DNA from: Trifolium pratense
Lineage: Eukaryota; Streptophyta; Magnoliopsida; Fabales; Fabaceae
NCBI RefSeq assembly: GCF_020283565.1
Contig: NC_060060.1
Coordinates: 57,645,257 to 57,709,256, forward strand
Length of the DNA stretch: 64,000 nucleotides
Direction: 5' to 3'
In this document: positions 36,801 to 54,169 of the stretch, piece after piece
Layout: each line of letters begins with the position of its first letter
Numbering within the stretch: the stretch's first letter is position 1
Translations under genes and position numbers: made by a program
Notes under the pieces: model-generated
The model's database searches: none
Told to the model about the DNA's origin: nothing
The model's input: only the letters and a program-made list of their open reading frames with translations

Positions 36801-39800
36801 ATGAATATATGACTTCGATACAATATTTAGATACATCAAACATTCCACGTAAAGTTCAATAACTCAAAACTAAACTATCACACATACAAAACAATAAAAA
36901 TTTTATATATAGAGCCATTGGCTCTATCAGCAAATGACAAATACTCCCTCTGTTCCTTTTTAACTGTCAATTTTGTAGAAAAATTAAGTTCCTATTTCCT
37001 TGTCATTTTCAAACTTCAATGCAAAACTAATTATTGCTTTGTCAATAATACCATTAACTATTTATTGCAGAGAGAAAAAGATTGAATGAGTTAAGGAAAA
37101 TATAGAAAACAGACAAATAATTGCATAAAAAAATAATGAAATTTATTGGTTTTCTTGGTATTTGTAAACCCTAAAACAACAACTAAAAAAGGAATGGAGG
37201 GAATAATGTTTTGTTACACAAAATTAATTTTTCATGACTTTATTATGGAAAGCAGCACACATCAGGTAACTAAATAGAAGAGACTTATACTTGTATGATT
37301 TTTTAGCAGCTCTCGCTGATTGGCGAACTGGGACCAATTCCTTTGTGTCTTTTACGTCGATTTCACTGTCTGATAAATCTTCTTCAAGAGGTGTCTCTGG
37401 TGACTCTGGCTCTGCCCGTTTAACCTTGGTTTTGGAAACACCTTGATTAACTACAGAAGCTGCACCAGCACCTGCACCCCCTTTAAAGTCAGGTTCAGCT
37501 TGTTGTCCCTGAAATCGAAGAAAAAATACTTTATTTTATCTTCATGCCAAATAAGTAATAAAAAAAAGTTGCTTTTTACAACAAGGTAGTTACATTCCAA
37601 AAGTTCCTAACCTCAGACAATTCCTTAGGAAATTCCAGTTTGGTTTCTTCTGGGTTCTCGTCTTTCGTCCCAATCCACCATGCATCCGAAAATACAATCT
37701 AGTAAAATCAAGATATTGCTCATAAATAAGGAACCTAAGTGTTCATACTCGCAAAGTTCATTCCCAGACGATACAAATTTGTAAATGAAGAATGAGAACA
37801 GAAGGAGGTTCTTTCAGGGAGTCCCCTTAACATTAGTCCATGTCTCAAAGACAAATAAAAAAACAAAAAAACATGAATGGCAAAAAAGACCAACCATGTT
37901 ATCGAAATAATCCTCACACGTCACATTCTTTCCACCTCTGGAGAACTGTAGAGTCAAGTATCTGTTTGTGGGATATAAGATAGTCCCAAATAACTTCATC
38001 CGGCCCTGCAAAGTGAATGTGATAATGCACCTCGTCAGTTACCAATACATACGTACCGAATCAAACGTCCTAAAACTGTTGAACATGTAGCCATTTAGCT
38101 GAGATAAGTGCTGAATCAGTTGTATTAATTGAAAGTAACTAAAAAATAACAATATTCCACATTCCTCTGTCTAGCTTTTCTCTAAATTTCTTCTTGAACT
38201 CTACTTCTTACTTCTTTTCCCTCTACCAGAGTATGAGTTAGTTCGGATAAACTTTACCACACAACTTACGTTGAAAACGGTGAGAAAGTCCTACAATAAT
38301 TATGAGTATTATAAACTATAACTTTTTTGTATAAATTGAAATCAATTATTGTATCTCAATCTTTTCAGAAACTCCCAATTAACTTTTTCATAAACAATTG
38401 GATTTAACGGTTTGTTGTTAGTCCTGGATTTCTCTTGTTACAACTCCAATTGACATATTAACTGATAGCAACAAAGACAATTGTGTAATCCATTACTACA
38501 ACTTTATAAGTTACTCTTAATTTCTGCTCTACCTATAAACAGTAAAATTAATGACTGAATTGCAAGCAGAGTTACACTCAATAGTCAATACCTAATTTGT
38601 ATCGAAACTTCAGATTGAAGGTTTGACTTGCACAACAACGACCCAAGTGGTAACATTCATTCACTTCAATTTTCTCAAATTAGCATCAATGTCTACATAT
38701 CAGTGTCTGTGTCGTGTCCAATGTATACGCAAGTAGGGTTACACTCAAAACCTGTGTAGCACAGTCACTTCAGACTAAATGTGCATCCAGTCTCTGACCG
38801 ACGCAAGTGGTTACAATCAATCACTTCTATTATTTCACATTATTATTGGCATTGTGTCAATGTATGTGACATGTCTAATGTCTATGCAAGTAGTGTTACA
38901 CTCAAAAACTATGTCCAGTGTCTGACTAACACAACAACGACACAAGTGGTTACATTCAATCAACTTCTATTTTCTCAAATTGCTATCTGTCTGTGCATGT
39001 CTATATTCGTGCAAGTAGAGTGGAGTTACAATCAAAACCTATGTAGCACCCTTCAGATTGAAGATGTGTCTAGTGTTTGGCCAACACAAGTGGTTACACT
39101 CAATCACCTCTATTTTCTAAAATCATTATCGATGTCTACGTATCAGTGTTTGTGTTGTGTCCAATGTCCGTGCAAGTAGAGTTACACTCAAAACCTGTGT
39201 AACATTGGAACTTAAGATTGAAAGTGTGTTAGTGTCCGACCAACACAACAAAGACACCGTGATTAAATTCAATCACTTCTATTTTCTCAAATTATTACCA
39301 GTATCCACATGTCAGTGTCGAGTTAGGATCCTGGAAGTTTACATTACTATAGTTTTGTCTATAAATGATTAATTAATGCCTCCGATTCTAAAAATATATA
39401 CAAATTAAATTAAATGATTAATTATATCCTTAATTTATATACTAATGGACACTTCCATTTATTTTGGGAAATGGAGACAATCTCAACTAGCTAGTGTCTG
39501 TGGTTCATAGCTCAAAACAACCAAATCACCATTCCAAAAAAACCAATAAAAACAAACCCAATTAGCTTACTAGCTTTAAACCCAAAAACATCACAGACCC
39601 ACAAACCAAAACCCTAAAAAATGAAATCAACATTGTATAAGAAAAACCAACCTGAGGAAAATCAAGGTAGAGAATGGGGTTTTTAGTTCCCAAATCTTTA
39701 AGTTCACCAATTTTGCCACCAGCAACAGGAGCAAACAAACCAGGAAACGAGAAAAGGTATCTACTATTCTTCCTCTGAGACTTCTTAATGATGTCTTTAC

Positions 39801-39984
39801 CATGATGTTTGGCAACAATGGAAGAAGGGTTAAGATGAATTGAAGTTCTAGCTTGTGTTTCTGTGAGTATGTTGTTTGAAAAAGCTAATGATTTGAGTCT
39901 CTTACGTTCTATGGCTTCTGGGGTTGTTGAATCTAAATCTTCTTCGGTTTCTCGAATCTTCTTCTTCGTTTTTGGTCGTGCCAT
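33826..39984 (-). CDS. RHL1: DNA-binding protein RHL1, right copy
   Basis: Exons 39984-39652, 38005-37895, 37698-37612, 37508-37291, 36779-36692, 36568-36413, 35807-35765, 35681-35632, 35524-35476, 34640-34606, 34062-34006 and 33861-33826. The 420-residue product is the same as from the left copy as far as I could compare. The only difference noticed within the gene is an extra TAAAAAA-type 7 bp in the intron between exons 7 and 8 (near 35692). It lies upstream of the exon 8 acceptor and lengthens the pyrimidine-rich tract on the - strand. Both RHL1 copies look functional, so dosage would be doubled if the duplication is real. Confidence 0.94.
36944..37203. mobile_element. Stowaway-type MITE, right RHL1 intron 4
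   Basis: Duplicate of 7120-7379 with the same ends and TA flanks. Confidence 0.85.
38564..39329. repeat. Five-unit tandem array, right RHL1 intron 1
   Basis: Duplicate of 8740-9505. Unit number and order are unchanged. Confidence 0.85.
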
Positions 39985-40786
39985 TTTTGGATTCAATTGA
40001 ATGATGTTGTTGTTGCTTCTGTGTCAGATAGTTGTATAGCGCGGGAATGAAAATGGGGGTAGATGTAGTAAATGTTTTTTTCTTTACAAAGATGTAATAA
40101 ATGTTAAGGGTTACGCTAAACATGGATCGGGAGAATAGTAAAAATGCAATGAATGCGTAAGGATATAAAATTTATAACGTAGTTAAAAGTAATGAGGATA
40201 AATTAATAATTTTGGTGGTAATTGATTTTAATATATTAATAATAGATGCAATGAATGCACAATTTATGAAATAAAAATTCTATATTTATACTCCTTCCGG
40301 TCCTTTTTATAAAAAATATTTTGTAATTTATTTTTAGTATTTTTATAAAAAGAAATTCTAATTTTTTTGGTGAAGTAAATTTATTCTTTATTAAATATAT
40401 TCAAATAATTCATTTAAATGCTAGTGCATTAATTAGAGAGACATATTTTGCATGATGGTTCATGATTAGTTTTGAAATAAAACATAAAAATTATGAATTA
40501 TATTTCATGATGGTTGAGACATTGCTAATAAAATGTAGGGACCGGAGTTCGAACCTGATACTCCCACTATTTTATTTTAAAAAGTAAAATTCTAGCCACT
40601 AAACTATTTGACAAAAAAATTAAAAATTATTAATGAAAAAAATTAGCTTCCTTGAATCTTAATCCGTGTTATAAAAAAAAGATTGGATGAAGTATTTTTG
40701 GGCAATATTTATTATTTACACATTACAAGTCAACTTTATATTTATTATTATTATTTAGTTCCCAATTTCTCTCTAACACCTTCCAC

Positions 40787-40821
<35 letters not shown>

Positions 40822-41026
40822 ACACACACGTGACACACACACACGCGCACTTTTTCTTCTTCTTTGTGCTTCCTTCCTTCAGTGCCATACCAAAAATTCC
40901 CAATCACATTGCACAAATTGTACCCTTAAAGCAATGTGTTTTCACAATTCCAATTCAACAATGTTGAAACAACACTGAAGCTTAACAATTAGGGTTTTGG
41001 AGAGAGAGGGGAATGAGTGTTCACTC
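39985..41026. promoter_or_regulatory. Shared divergent promoter region RHL1/PARC6, right copy
   Basis: As the left copy, with the MITE at 40291-40692, (CT)15 at 40789-40818 and a G-box CACGTG at 40827-40832. It carries the substitution at 40175 and the longer CT tract. Confidence 0.7.
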
Positions 41027-44000
41027 ATGGCACTGACTAATGCTGCAGTGATCGGTCCTTCTCTCTATGGCGTTGCTCGTATCACGAAAGTTCCATTTCT
41101 AGGTTCAAAAGGCGAAGTTGCTTCTGGATTTTCTGTTGGGTCCCATTCAGGGAAAAGTGATGTTGTACTTGAAAGAAGGAAGTTGAAATCTGTTAATAAT
41201 AATAGTAACCGCATTGTTGAAAATGTGCAGTTGAAATCCACTGTTGAAATCCCAGTTTCTTGTTATCAGGTGATACAAAATTCATGTGTTTGTTATTCAA
41301 ATTGTGTATTTTAGTTTATTTATCATTTGTTCATTCATTGTTATTATCGTTAATCATTAAGTATTTCTCAAATTGATAAGATGTCAATGAATAGGATCCA
41401 AGTGAATTTGAGAAATTTGAGGAATGCTTGGGAGCGATAACAAAGTGTCAGACACACTGAAGCACTAAATCCGAGTGTCAGACATGCGTCATTGTCCAAC
41501 ACCAACACATAAAATTAGATTGAATTACGTCATTTGCTCAAATTATTATCGGTTTTGACGTGTCAATATCCCTTTTGTGTTTGGTGTTTGTGTCCGTGCT
41601 TCATAGACTAGACGTGACAAAGACATGTAGACACCAAAAATAATTTAAGAAAATACAAGTGGGTGTATCGAAACACACGAGTTAGTGTAGGACACCGATA
41701 CATGTTGGATACTCAATTACTTGTAAATGTTTTCGATCTGATGTGTTGGTGCTACATAAGTGATAACTGTTATGTGATAGAGAAATAACTCTAAGGTTAA
41801 AGAAAACTTTCATTTTCATTTATATTAAGAAAAATAATGCTGTATGGAACTGGATGCTGGATGGTAAACAAGATAATAAGAAAGTAAAGTTATTGTTGTA
41901 GTGATGAAAATGTTACAATGGATGAATGGTTATATTAGACAAGATAGGATTAGAAGTAAAGTTATAATTTATTAGAGGAAAAATGGACATGTGTTTGTAA
42001 AATTACAAGCCAAACGATAAACATAGATTAGGGGGTAGTTTTATTATGCAATTTTGGGTCATTGAATATGGTTGGATAACTCCATATGTTTATATCGTCA
42101 GCTCTATCTTAACATCTCCGCCTTCTGCATTTTTGTTTTCTATGTTATGGAGTTGGTGGTGGATATGATTCATCAGCTATGATTAGTGTTTTATCATTTC
42201 AAGCTCACAAATAGTCTGATAATTTTCGGTTTTCTTTTTTATATTACCTCGTCCATGCTGATTTCATTTAATTTGTCTTGAGATTTATGCTAGACCACTC
42301 GGTTCATTTTGTAGCTTATTGGCGTTCCTGATCGTGCTGAGAAAGATGAAATTGTTAAGGCAGTTATGAGTTTAAAAAATGCAGAAATTGACGAAGGTTA
42401 CACAGTGGGTGTTGTTGCATCTCGCCAGGTATAGATGCCACCACCAATTATGTTTTGCTAAATTTTGTTTAAGAGGTGCAGATAAAGTAATTGAGCTGTT
42501 GTTGTTGTTGTTGTTGTTGTTTGTTGCTCTCATCTAATATTACTTTGCAGGATCTTCTGATGGATGTTAGGGATAAACTCCTTTTTGAGCCAGAATATGC
42601 TGGTAACCTGAAGGAAAAGATTCCCCCTAAATCTTCCCTTCGTATTCCTTGGTCTTGGTTGCCGGGTGCTCTATGCCTTCTTCAAGAGGTACACTTGGCA
42701 CGTACTTGGTTTTATAAATATTTTTTCCTAATGGCTGTGTATTAACTCCTCTCTGTTTTCTGGTAATATTTGACTTCTACTTTTCTATTCCTTCTGTTCA
42801 GATTGGAGAATCAAAATTTGTGCTGGACATTGGAAGAACAAGTCTTCAGCATCAAGATGCGAAGCCATATGCAGATGATTTAGTTCTTTCTATGGCATTA
42901 GCTGAGGTAAGACATGTGGACAGAGGTTGGAAAATTACTCTCTGAAGTATAACAGTCTTGTTTAGATACCCTATCCTTATCATAGTTGCCTTATTGAAGT
43001 GTACAGTTGCGAAGATTGGCTTTGAGAAGAAGAAAGTATCTCAAGGTTTTGAAGCTCTTGCTCGTGCTCAATGTCTTCTAAGAAGTAAACCATCTCTTGC
43101 AAAAATGACACTTCTATCTCAGGTGCGAATTTTTTTTTAAGTGTATATTCTCTAGGGATCTAAGGTCACTAGCTGGTTTGCTTGGTAGTATATACATAAT
43201 ACTCCTCATTACTTTTCCACTTTTTTAATAACCAACAAATAAACAATAAATACTGTTATGGGAAAGATATAAGTTCACCCTCTCTCGTAAAGGGTAAACC
43301 TGGAAAAACAATACCAACTGTTAATAAATTTAATTTAATATGACTATCAAATTTCTTAATTTTCATGATATAGTTAACAGGGTCATATATTTATGGACAA
43401 AGGTAGTACTGTATTTTATTAGGAAAAGATTGGGCTATGAACTCCACCTCTCATTTCAACTACAAAGAAAAAGAAATAATGCGGTGTACTCCCTAGTTTT
43501 TGTTTCTAATTCAAGAACATTGGGAGTTTCCGCGAGCCCTAGGAATAATGCGGTGTACTTATTTAGTGAAAATGATAATTTCTACTTCAATATTAGATTT
43601 ATTGCTTCTATAATTTAAAAGCTCTAATAACAGATAATTTAGGTCAGCTTCCTGAATATCTAACCTAGGCTTAATCATGGAACACCGTTTACTTAGTTAG
43701 TATTTCCATCAATTATATGTCCATGTCATTTCATATTTGATATCATTATCATCCCATTCCTCTATTCTTTTTGGCTGGAGAACACATGGAGCAACCCTGA
43801 GAATGTTTTTTAATGGTTTCTAGATTGAAGAATCTCTTGAAGAACTTGCACCCGCTTGCACCTTGGAGTTACTGAGCATGCCAAATACCCCTGAAAATGT
43901 TGAACGAAGACGAGGAGCAATTGCGGCTTTACGCGAATTAGTTAGACAGGGTCTTGATGTTGAAGCTTCATGTCAAGTGCAGGACTGGCATTCTTTTCTA

Positions 44001-47000
44001 AGCCAAGCGTTTGGCAATTTACTGGCTAATGAGATTGTTGATCTTCTTCCTTGGGATAGCTTAGCCGTTATGCGGAAGAATAAGAAGACCATTGAATCAC
44101 AAAATCTAAGGGTAGTAATTGATTCAAGCTGTTTCTATAGAGTTTTTACAGCTCATATGGCACTTGGATTTTCCAGCAAGCAAAAAGAGTTGGTAATACC
44201 CTTCTCCAATAATACTCTCCTCCAAAGCTTATAAGCATTTTAATATTCCTTCTATTGTCCTTTTTTCGTAAGTACTTATTTGGGCTTACGTACTCAAACA
44301 GTGGTTTTCTTAATTTCATCATTATACCAAATTTTTTTTTTTTCATGCAGATTAACAAGGCAAAAATCATATGTGAATGTTTGATAGCTTCAGAGGGCAT
44401 TGATCTGAAATTTGAGGAAGCTTTTTGCCTATTCCTTCTTGGACTGGTATGTGGTTATCATTTTAACTCTAATTATTGGAGCTGCTGTCATGATCATGAA
44501 GTATTTAGATATTTTAAATCTTGGTTTCCTGCAGCAATATATATATATATATATATATATTTTTCTAACTTTCCAATTTTCTGTGAGAATCCACAACCCA
44601 GTTCTTCATTAATGTTGTCTTTAATCTAGGGCACAGAGGCTGAGGCAGTTGAAAAGCTGAAGCAGCTTGAGCTAAACTCAAATCCAAAACATAATTCAAT
44701 CTTGGGGAAGGCAATAATGGATGCTTCAGCTGCAAACCCATCGTTGGTATTTCTCTTGCAATCATGTTCATTCAGTTTCTTATTTTCTTTTGAAATTCAT
44801 TGCAAATGCTTTAGGTGCCTTTTGTTGCACAAATTTCTTGACTGACCTTAGTGATATCATTTCCTCCCATTTTAGTCTCGAGGGCCCTAGCGGGTTTAAG
44901 TATGTTCTCACTGTGCCATATTAACTGTGGCATAGATTTCAAAATTAGTGTGTTTCGGAACAATTTATGCTTCTGTAGAACATTATGGCGTCGTTTGATC
45001 CATGTATCCGACCCCACTTTGTGGGATAAGGCTTGGTTGTTGGTTTTTAGAGTCTAGCCTAAATGACATAGGCTATGATTGATTTATTTTTTATTCTTTT
45101 CAATTGAAAATGAGATTTTGTTGAGTGAAAGTACCTCTGTTTTTATTTGCCTTCTAAAATATTCTTTAGTGTATATGTTTTACATGAGATAACAGCTAAA
45201 GGTTAATGGCTCAAGAACAATCATACCCTTTATTTTAAGGTTCTATGATGTAATTTTGAGTTTTTGATTTCTTATCTCAGTCCATTTGCTGAAATTTGCC
45301 AGGAATTGTGGCTTAAGGATTCTGTGCTTGACTTATATCCAGATACTAAAGGTTGTTCTCCTGCTTTGGTAAGATCAACTAAAGCAAATAAAACTAATTT
45401 ATTGCTTTGATTCTGAAAAATATTACTTACAGATGGTCATTTCTGCAGGCCAATTTCTTTAATGCTCAAAAGAAATTTTCTGGAAGCAAGAACTCTAAAG
45501 GATCTTCACAAATGTTTCCTACTATATGTCATAGACCTCTATCATCATCGGGTTCTGTAGAACGGAAAGATTTTGAGGAACCTCGCTCATATATGAGCTC
45601 TTCCCCAAATTTGGGGTTTGCTGTCAAGCAGCTGACTCCTACTGATTTGCAGGGTTCACTGCTATCCGGCAAAAATGAAAACGAACGCAATCCTAGTGAA
45701 CCACATGTTAAAGTAAACAGGAACCTTGGCACGTATAACAATGGTATTTGGAATAATCACTTTACTCGTGCTCAAGTATTTGAAAGAATAACACACGTTA
45801 CCATCTTGGGTTGTATCGTATTTGCTTCAATGAAGTTGTTGGGAATGAACTTGGGCAAGAATTTTACTGGTTCTAACTGGGCTTCCACAAAAGCCCACAA
45901 TAGCACTTCTTGGACTGCAAATTCATCTGTTAACTACAGTGTAGGCCCGACATATACGAGGCAAAGTTCTATTGCCAACAAACTGAAGAGAATTATGTCA
46001 ACGGTTAAGTTACAGTTTTTGCCCAAGTCAGATGCTGGAAGTCGCGGTGATTTACACAGTTCTCTTACCTCATCATCTTCCCCTATTAATGTGTATAGGA
46101 GGCTGATGCCTGTGGAAGAAGCAGAAACCCTTATTAGGGAATGGCAAACAATCAAAGCTGAAGCTTTGGGGCCTAGCCATGAAGTAAATGGCCTAGCTCA
46201 AGTCCTTGACGAATCTATGCTTTCTCAGGTAATGCATGTTGTGGTCTTTGACCACTTTTTACATAATCAAATATCATTTCAGCCATCTATCAATTAGTCA
46301 TTCAACTCATTAATCTATAGACTAATTAACTATTAAATGAGTAAGTTTCACTCTCTCATACTGCTGTAACTTACTTCAAGTTGGTATAAGCCCAGACATG
46401 CAAACTTGTAATTACCCTTATAGTTTTACTTGTAATCTTATGGGGCAAACAAAATTTCATGGTTATCCCTCATGCTTATGAATCACTTTATATGTCATTT
46501 TTCTTGAGATAATGGTTAGTTGGCATTTCAAAAGACATTTATTTATTAAAATTATTTGACTGCACTAAAATCCATTAAAAAGAAACTTCCTCAGAAATAA
46601 GGATGGAAAAATAGCTGATTGCTAGTTTGGCTTAACAATAGAGATTTTGCATGCTCATATGTCGATTATGCAACACAAGAAGAAAACTTATCGGTGTTAT
46701 CTTTTGACAGTGGCAAGCCTTGGCTGATGCTGCAAAAGAAAAATCTTGTCACTGGAGATTTCTTTTGCTAAAATTATCTGTCCTTAGAGCTGACATTCTA
46801 TCAGATGGAAATGGATCAGACATAGCAGAAATAGAAGCCCTTTTAGAAGAAGCAGCCGAACTTGTTGATAATTCTCAGCAAAAGAACCCAAACTACTATA
46901 GGTAAGATTTACTTCCCTTGCTTAACTAACAACTGGAGAGTAGTCTATTGTTAAGACACTAATAACATTTATGCATTTTACTGTTTTTATTAACTAAAAC

Positions 47001-47100
47001 TTCTTAAATGATTAATTGCAGCACTTACAAAGTTCAGTATGTTGTGAAGAGGCAAGATGATGGATCATGGAAGTTCTGTGAAGCCGATATTCAAACATGA
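41027..47100 (+). CDS. PARC6: Plastid division protein PARC6/CDP1, complete
   Basis: PARC6 (paralog of ARC6) is an inner-envelope protein that positions the plastid FtsZ ring and works with PDV1 and ARC3 (known in Arabidopsis). Twelve exons, 806 residues: 41027-41269, 42315-42428, 42551-42688, 42802-42906, 43000-43122, 43824-44192, 44351-44446, 44630-44746, 45303-45368, 45449-46228, 46711-46901 and 47022-47100 (TGA). The chosen ATG follows an out-of-frame ATG 16 bases upstream. Hallmarks: a transit-peptide-like N-terminus and a J-like segment without HPD (DLLMDVRDKLLFEPEYAG). Then come RIPWSWLPGALCLLQE, SQGFEALARAQCLL, NVERRRGAIAALRELVRQGL and INKAKIICECLIASEG. One transmembrane segment lies at about 572-589. 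The C-terminal IMS-type domain has EALLEEAAELVD and ends VVKRQDDGSWKFCEADIQ. The closest relative from memory is PARC6 rather than ARC6. Confidence 0.95.
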
Positions 47101-48616
47101 TGATATATATACACACCAGGCCCAGGATAACTGAAGTTGCGGCTAACTTGGTTCCTTTCCTAAATTTATTTTCTGGGAATTGGGAACATTAAATTCAAAG
47201 CAATCTACATATAGGCAGATGATGACACTTCTCTTCTATCTGATTATTTCCTGTAAAGAACTGATTGATTGACATAATTGTAGATGTTCACCAGAAAATT
47301 ATGTGACTAGCAATTCTTTCTCTGTAGTAGTGTGAAAAATTAACTTATGTGAAAAGAAAAACTCCTTTGGGGTCTTCTAGAGTCTCTTTCTTCAATGTCA
47401 ATAGTATTTTAGTTTAAATATGTTTATGGTCGCTAAAATTTGCCACACATTTTGGTTTTTATTTATTTGGAACTCGCTGTAATTAGGACATTGGCACTCC
47501 GGTGAGTCCACTAAGAGCATCTATAATGGAGTTATTTCTCTATCTAGCACTAAACTAACACCTGCATTACGGCGCCTCAAAAAATTTGGTGTCTATTTAG
47601 AACTGTCACATTAAGGACCCTCTCTCTTCCTGTTTGCGAGCCTAGCATGTATCTCAAAGTTTCAATCCTTTGTACTAACTACGGAAATTATCCCAATTTG
47701 AATTGTTAAATATGATCTTATCCTTTAATTTTCGATCTTTCAATGTTAGTGCCTCTATTAGGATTCGAACTATGGTGACTCTGCATTGATTCTCTACATT
47801 TGTTGAAGTCTTAGCAAATATTTCACTTAGTAAGTTGAAACATTTATATTTTGTTTCTAATGTTTTTTTTGACGGAATATTTTGTTTCTAATTAATGAGT
47901 TAGTAATTGGATGTATAATTCAGGTTTAAATGTGTTTTTAGCCCCTACAAAATTTCGTTCTTTTAAGTTTAATCTCTATTAAATTTTAATGGTAATTTTA
48001 GTCTTTCATAATATTGCAATTTTTAAGAATAGTCCCTAATTTGAAAACTTTTTACAAAAAATAAATAAATATTTTTATAAAGGAGTAAAAATGAATATTT
48101 TTATTCATAAGAATAGTCCTTCATAATATTGTAATTTTTAAAATGAATATTTACTGCTAGGTTATCCCAAAAAGTATTTTTTTTAATCCCAAATATTTTT
48201 AAGAATAGTTCCTAATTTGCAATAAAAGTATTTTATTGCACAGCAAAATAACCTAAAAAATAAAAGTTTTTTTTTTTGGATTAAAAATAAAAGTTTATTT
48301 TTTACTTCCACAGTTTCACCAGCAATTTAATATGTTCGGGGATATTATGTTTGGTCAAGCAAAATATAAGTATTTTATTGCACAGCAAAATAACCTAGGA
48401 GTAAATTTCGTTTTATTGTATTAAATACGTGGTAAAATAAATAAATAAATTTTGTATTTAACACTTCCATTTTTATTTTTTGTGAAAAGACTAGTCTACA
48501 AAAGGAGGCACAAGGTTTCTTCATTACAATTACATCATATTCAATTTCATTGAATCAAAACGCCGTAATAACGAAACCAAATCACACTGATCTGAGAAAC
48601 TTGGAATCCACACACA
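47101..48616. other. Intergenic region PARC6 to succinyl-CoA ligase alpha
   Basis: Holds the PARC6 3' end and the ligase promoter. Degenerate dispersed repeats are visible: a GTTTAAATATGTTTATGGTC-type start at 47412 and a related TTTAAATGTGTTTTTAGCCC at 47924. A 28-bp direct repeat containing TATTTTATTGCACAGCAAAA lies near 48228 and 48371. The words AATATTGTAATTTTTA occur twice near 48010 and 48125. No gene. Confidence 0.65.
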
Positions 48617-52691
<4,075 letters not shown>

Positions 52692-53059
52692 TTTGGGGTT
52701 AATTTAATTTCATGAAGTCACTTCGGTTTTGATTTGACTGCAACATGGTCAAAACACTTTATCCCCATTGTCACTAATGGGATATTTTTTTCCTATTTTA
52801 TTTTTGCAAGATACGAAAGGCGCCTTAGAATAAAATTAATTCAAGATGCTTTTTATATTTCCGGAAATTTGATACATTCCAATTGAGCTCCAGCTTGTGG
52901 CGCTGGTTTGTAAACATGTGTAGTTAATTTCGAATGAATTTCAAACGACTTCTATTTCGTCTGCAAGGTTGGTCAGTTATATGATCCTAAATATTTTTGC
53001 CCTAGATAGTTACGGCATTGTGTGTTTGTGTTAGTTATGGATACACATGCTATATAATA

Positions 53060-53211
53060 CCCGCTCTGGTCCTTATTAAAAGAAAATAGTATTTACTTTT
53101 TATATTCATTATAGATTTGATGTATTTTGACTATAATTTTTTCTAGGTACGTTAATTTTACAATTAATTTAAAAGTAAACATTTTCTTATAATAAGGACC
53201 GGAGATAGAAG
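53060..53211. mobile_element. Short Stowaway-like MITE downstream of the ligase gene
   Basis: Left end CCCGCTCTGGTCCTTATTAA and right end TTATAATAAGGACCGGAGAT. Inner arms AAAATAGTATTTACTTTT and AAAAGTAAACATTTTCTT pair along most of its ~150 bp. Confidence 0.75.
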
Positions 53212-53440
53212 TTTATATAATAATAAATGATAATTCTTTAATTTTCTTAAGAGGAGCACACTCTCAGGTCCCAAGCTAATACCAATGCACCAACTCAAAT
53301 GGGTTCATAATTCTTTAAATATTAAAAGAACATGAATTGCTTTTCACTCCGCCAAGCACGAATTGTTGTGCATATCACATTCCCCAACTCTCTTGGCGTC
53401 ATGGTAAATAAAACCCAAGGCTTTTCTACAATTTTAAAAA

Positions 53441-53735
53441 TCAATGAGGTGTACATCTGGTTTGACTCATATATGTGTTCTGCAACAGACAAACTCTTAC
53501 CAAAAGATGTTTGTACTCTGTGAACTGATTAATCAACATTTTGTGGATCGATTCCCAATACTTTACCAAATCATTGTGACCTTCTAACAAGTTTTTCTTT
53601 AATACACCGTGTGAAGATTCAACTTTATTTGTGATAGTATTGCCAAAATGCTTAACACGGTTTGTCCATGCTTTCATAACTTTCTTTTCATTAATGTTTA
53701 GAACGGTGGTTTGAACATAATTCATAAATTTAGGG
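53441..53735 (-). pseudogene. MULE/FAR1-type transposase fragment
   Basis: A 94-residue - strand frame with MKAWTNRVKHFGNTITNKVE, SSHGVLKKNLL and YWESIHKMLINQFTEYKHLL. This resembles the C-terminal part of the plant MULE transposase / FAR1-related family as I know it (WTN-HLGNTTTNRVESAHG-LKK pattern). There is no catalytic DDE core or zinc finger, and no terminal repeats in view. It is a relic. Confidence 0.65.
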
Positions 53736-54169
53736 ATAATAACTTATAAAATTTATGAGCTAAAAAGCCCAACTAGAAGTTTTGACAAAATAGTCCAATT
53801 AAATATAAATTATAAAACTAACATAAAATCCTAAATTATTTATTTAATTACATCCTCTATGTGAGGATTAATTAACTTAATATCAGTAATTTGAGAGTCA
53901 GCTAGTGTTAGGATGCACAGTTGCAAGATCAAGTTGAACAGGTGCAATCAGTTGAACATGAGTAAGATTGTTGAAGCATAAAATATGCACCGATTCACCA
54001 ATTCTTGAACTAGTGCTAGATGCTAAAAGTTGCAATGAGAGAGAAACTTGAACCGGTGCATAAATTGATGCACCGATGCATGTGCGCAGATTTGCTGAAA
54101 ATATGTTTTGATTATGTTTCTTTTAAGCCAAGTTTACCATGCACAAACTCCTAATGTTGTGCACGGTGA

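Larger units (their letters stand above)
29818..46169 (+). repeat. Right copy of the tandem duplication
   Basis: Counterpart of 1-16341. Here the sequence continues past the left copy's end (46169) into the rest of PARC6, and extends leftward without a break into YSL exons 1-2. The right copy therefore carries the native gene context at both sides. Confidence 0.97.

Noticed and set aside
40683..40967. 94-residue frame over the CT repeat before PARC6
   Set aside because: Created by the longer CT tract; low-complexity, and absent in the left copy because the tract length differs.
53332..53523. Helitron helicase gene
   Set aside because: Only a short weak resemblance in a 63-codon frame; mentioned as a possibility, not annotated.
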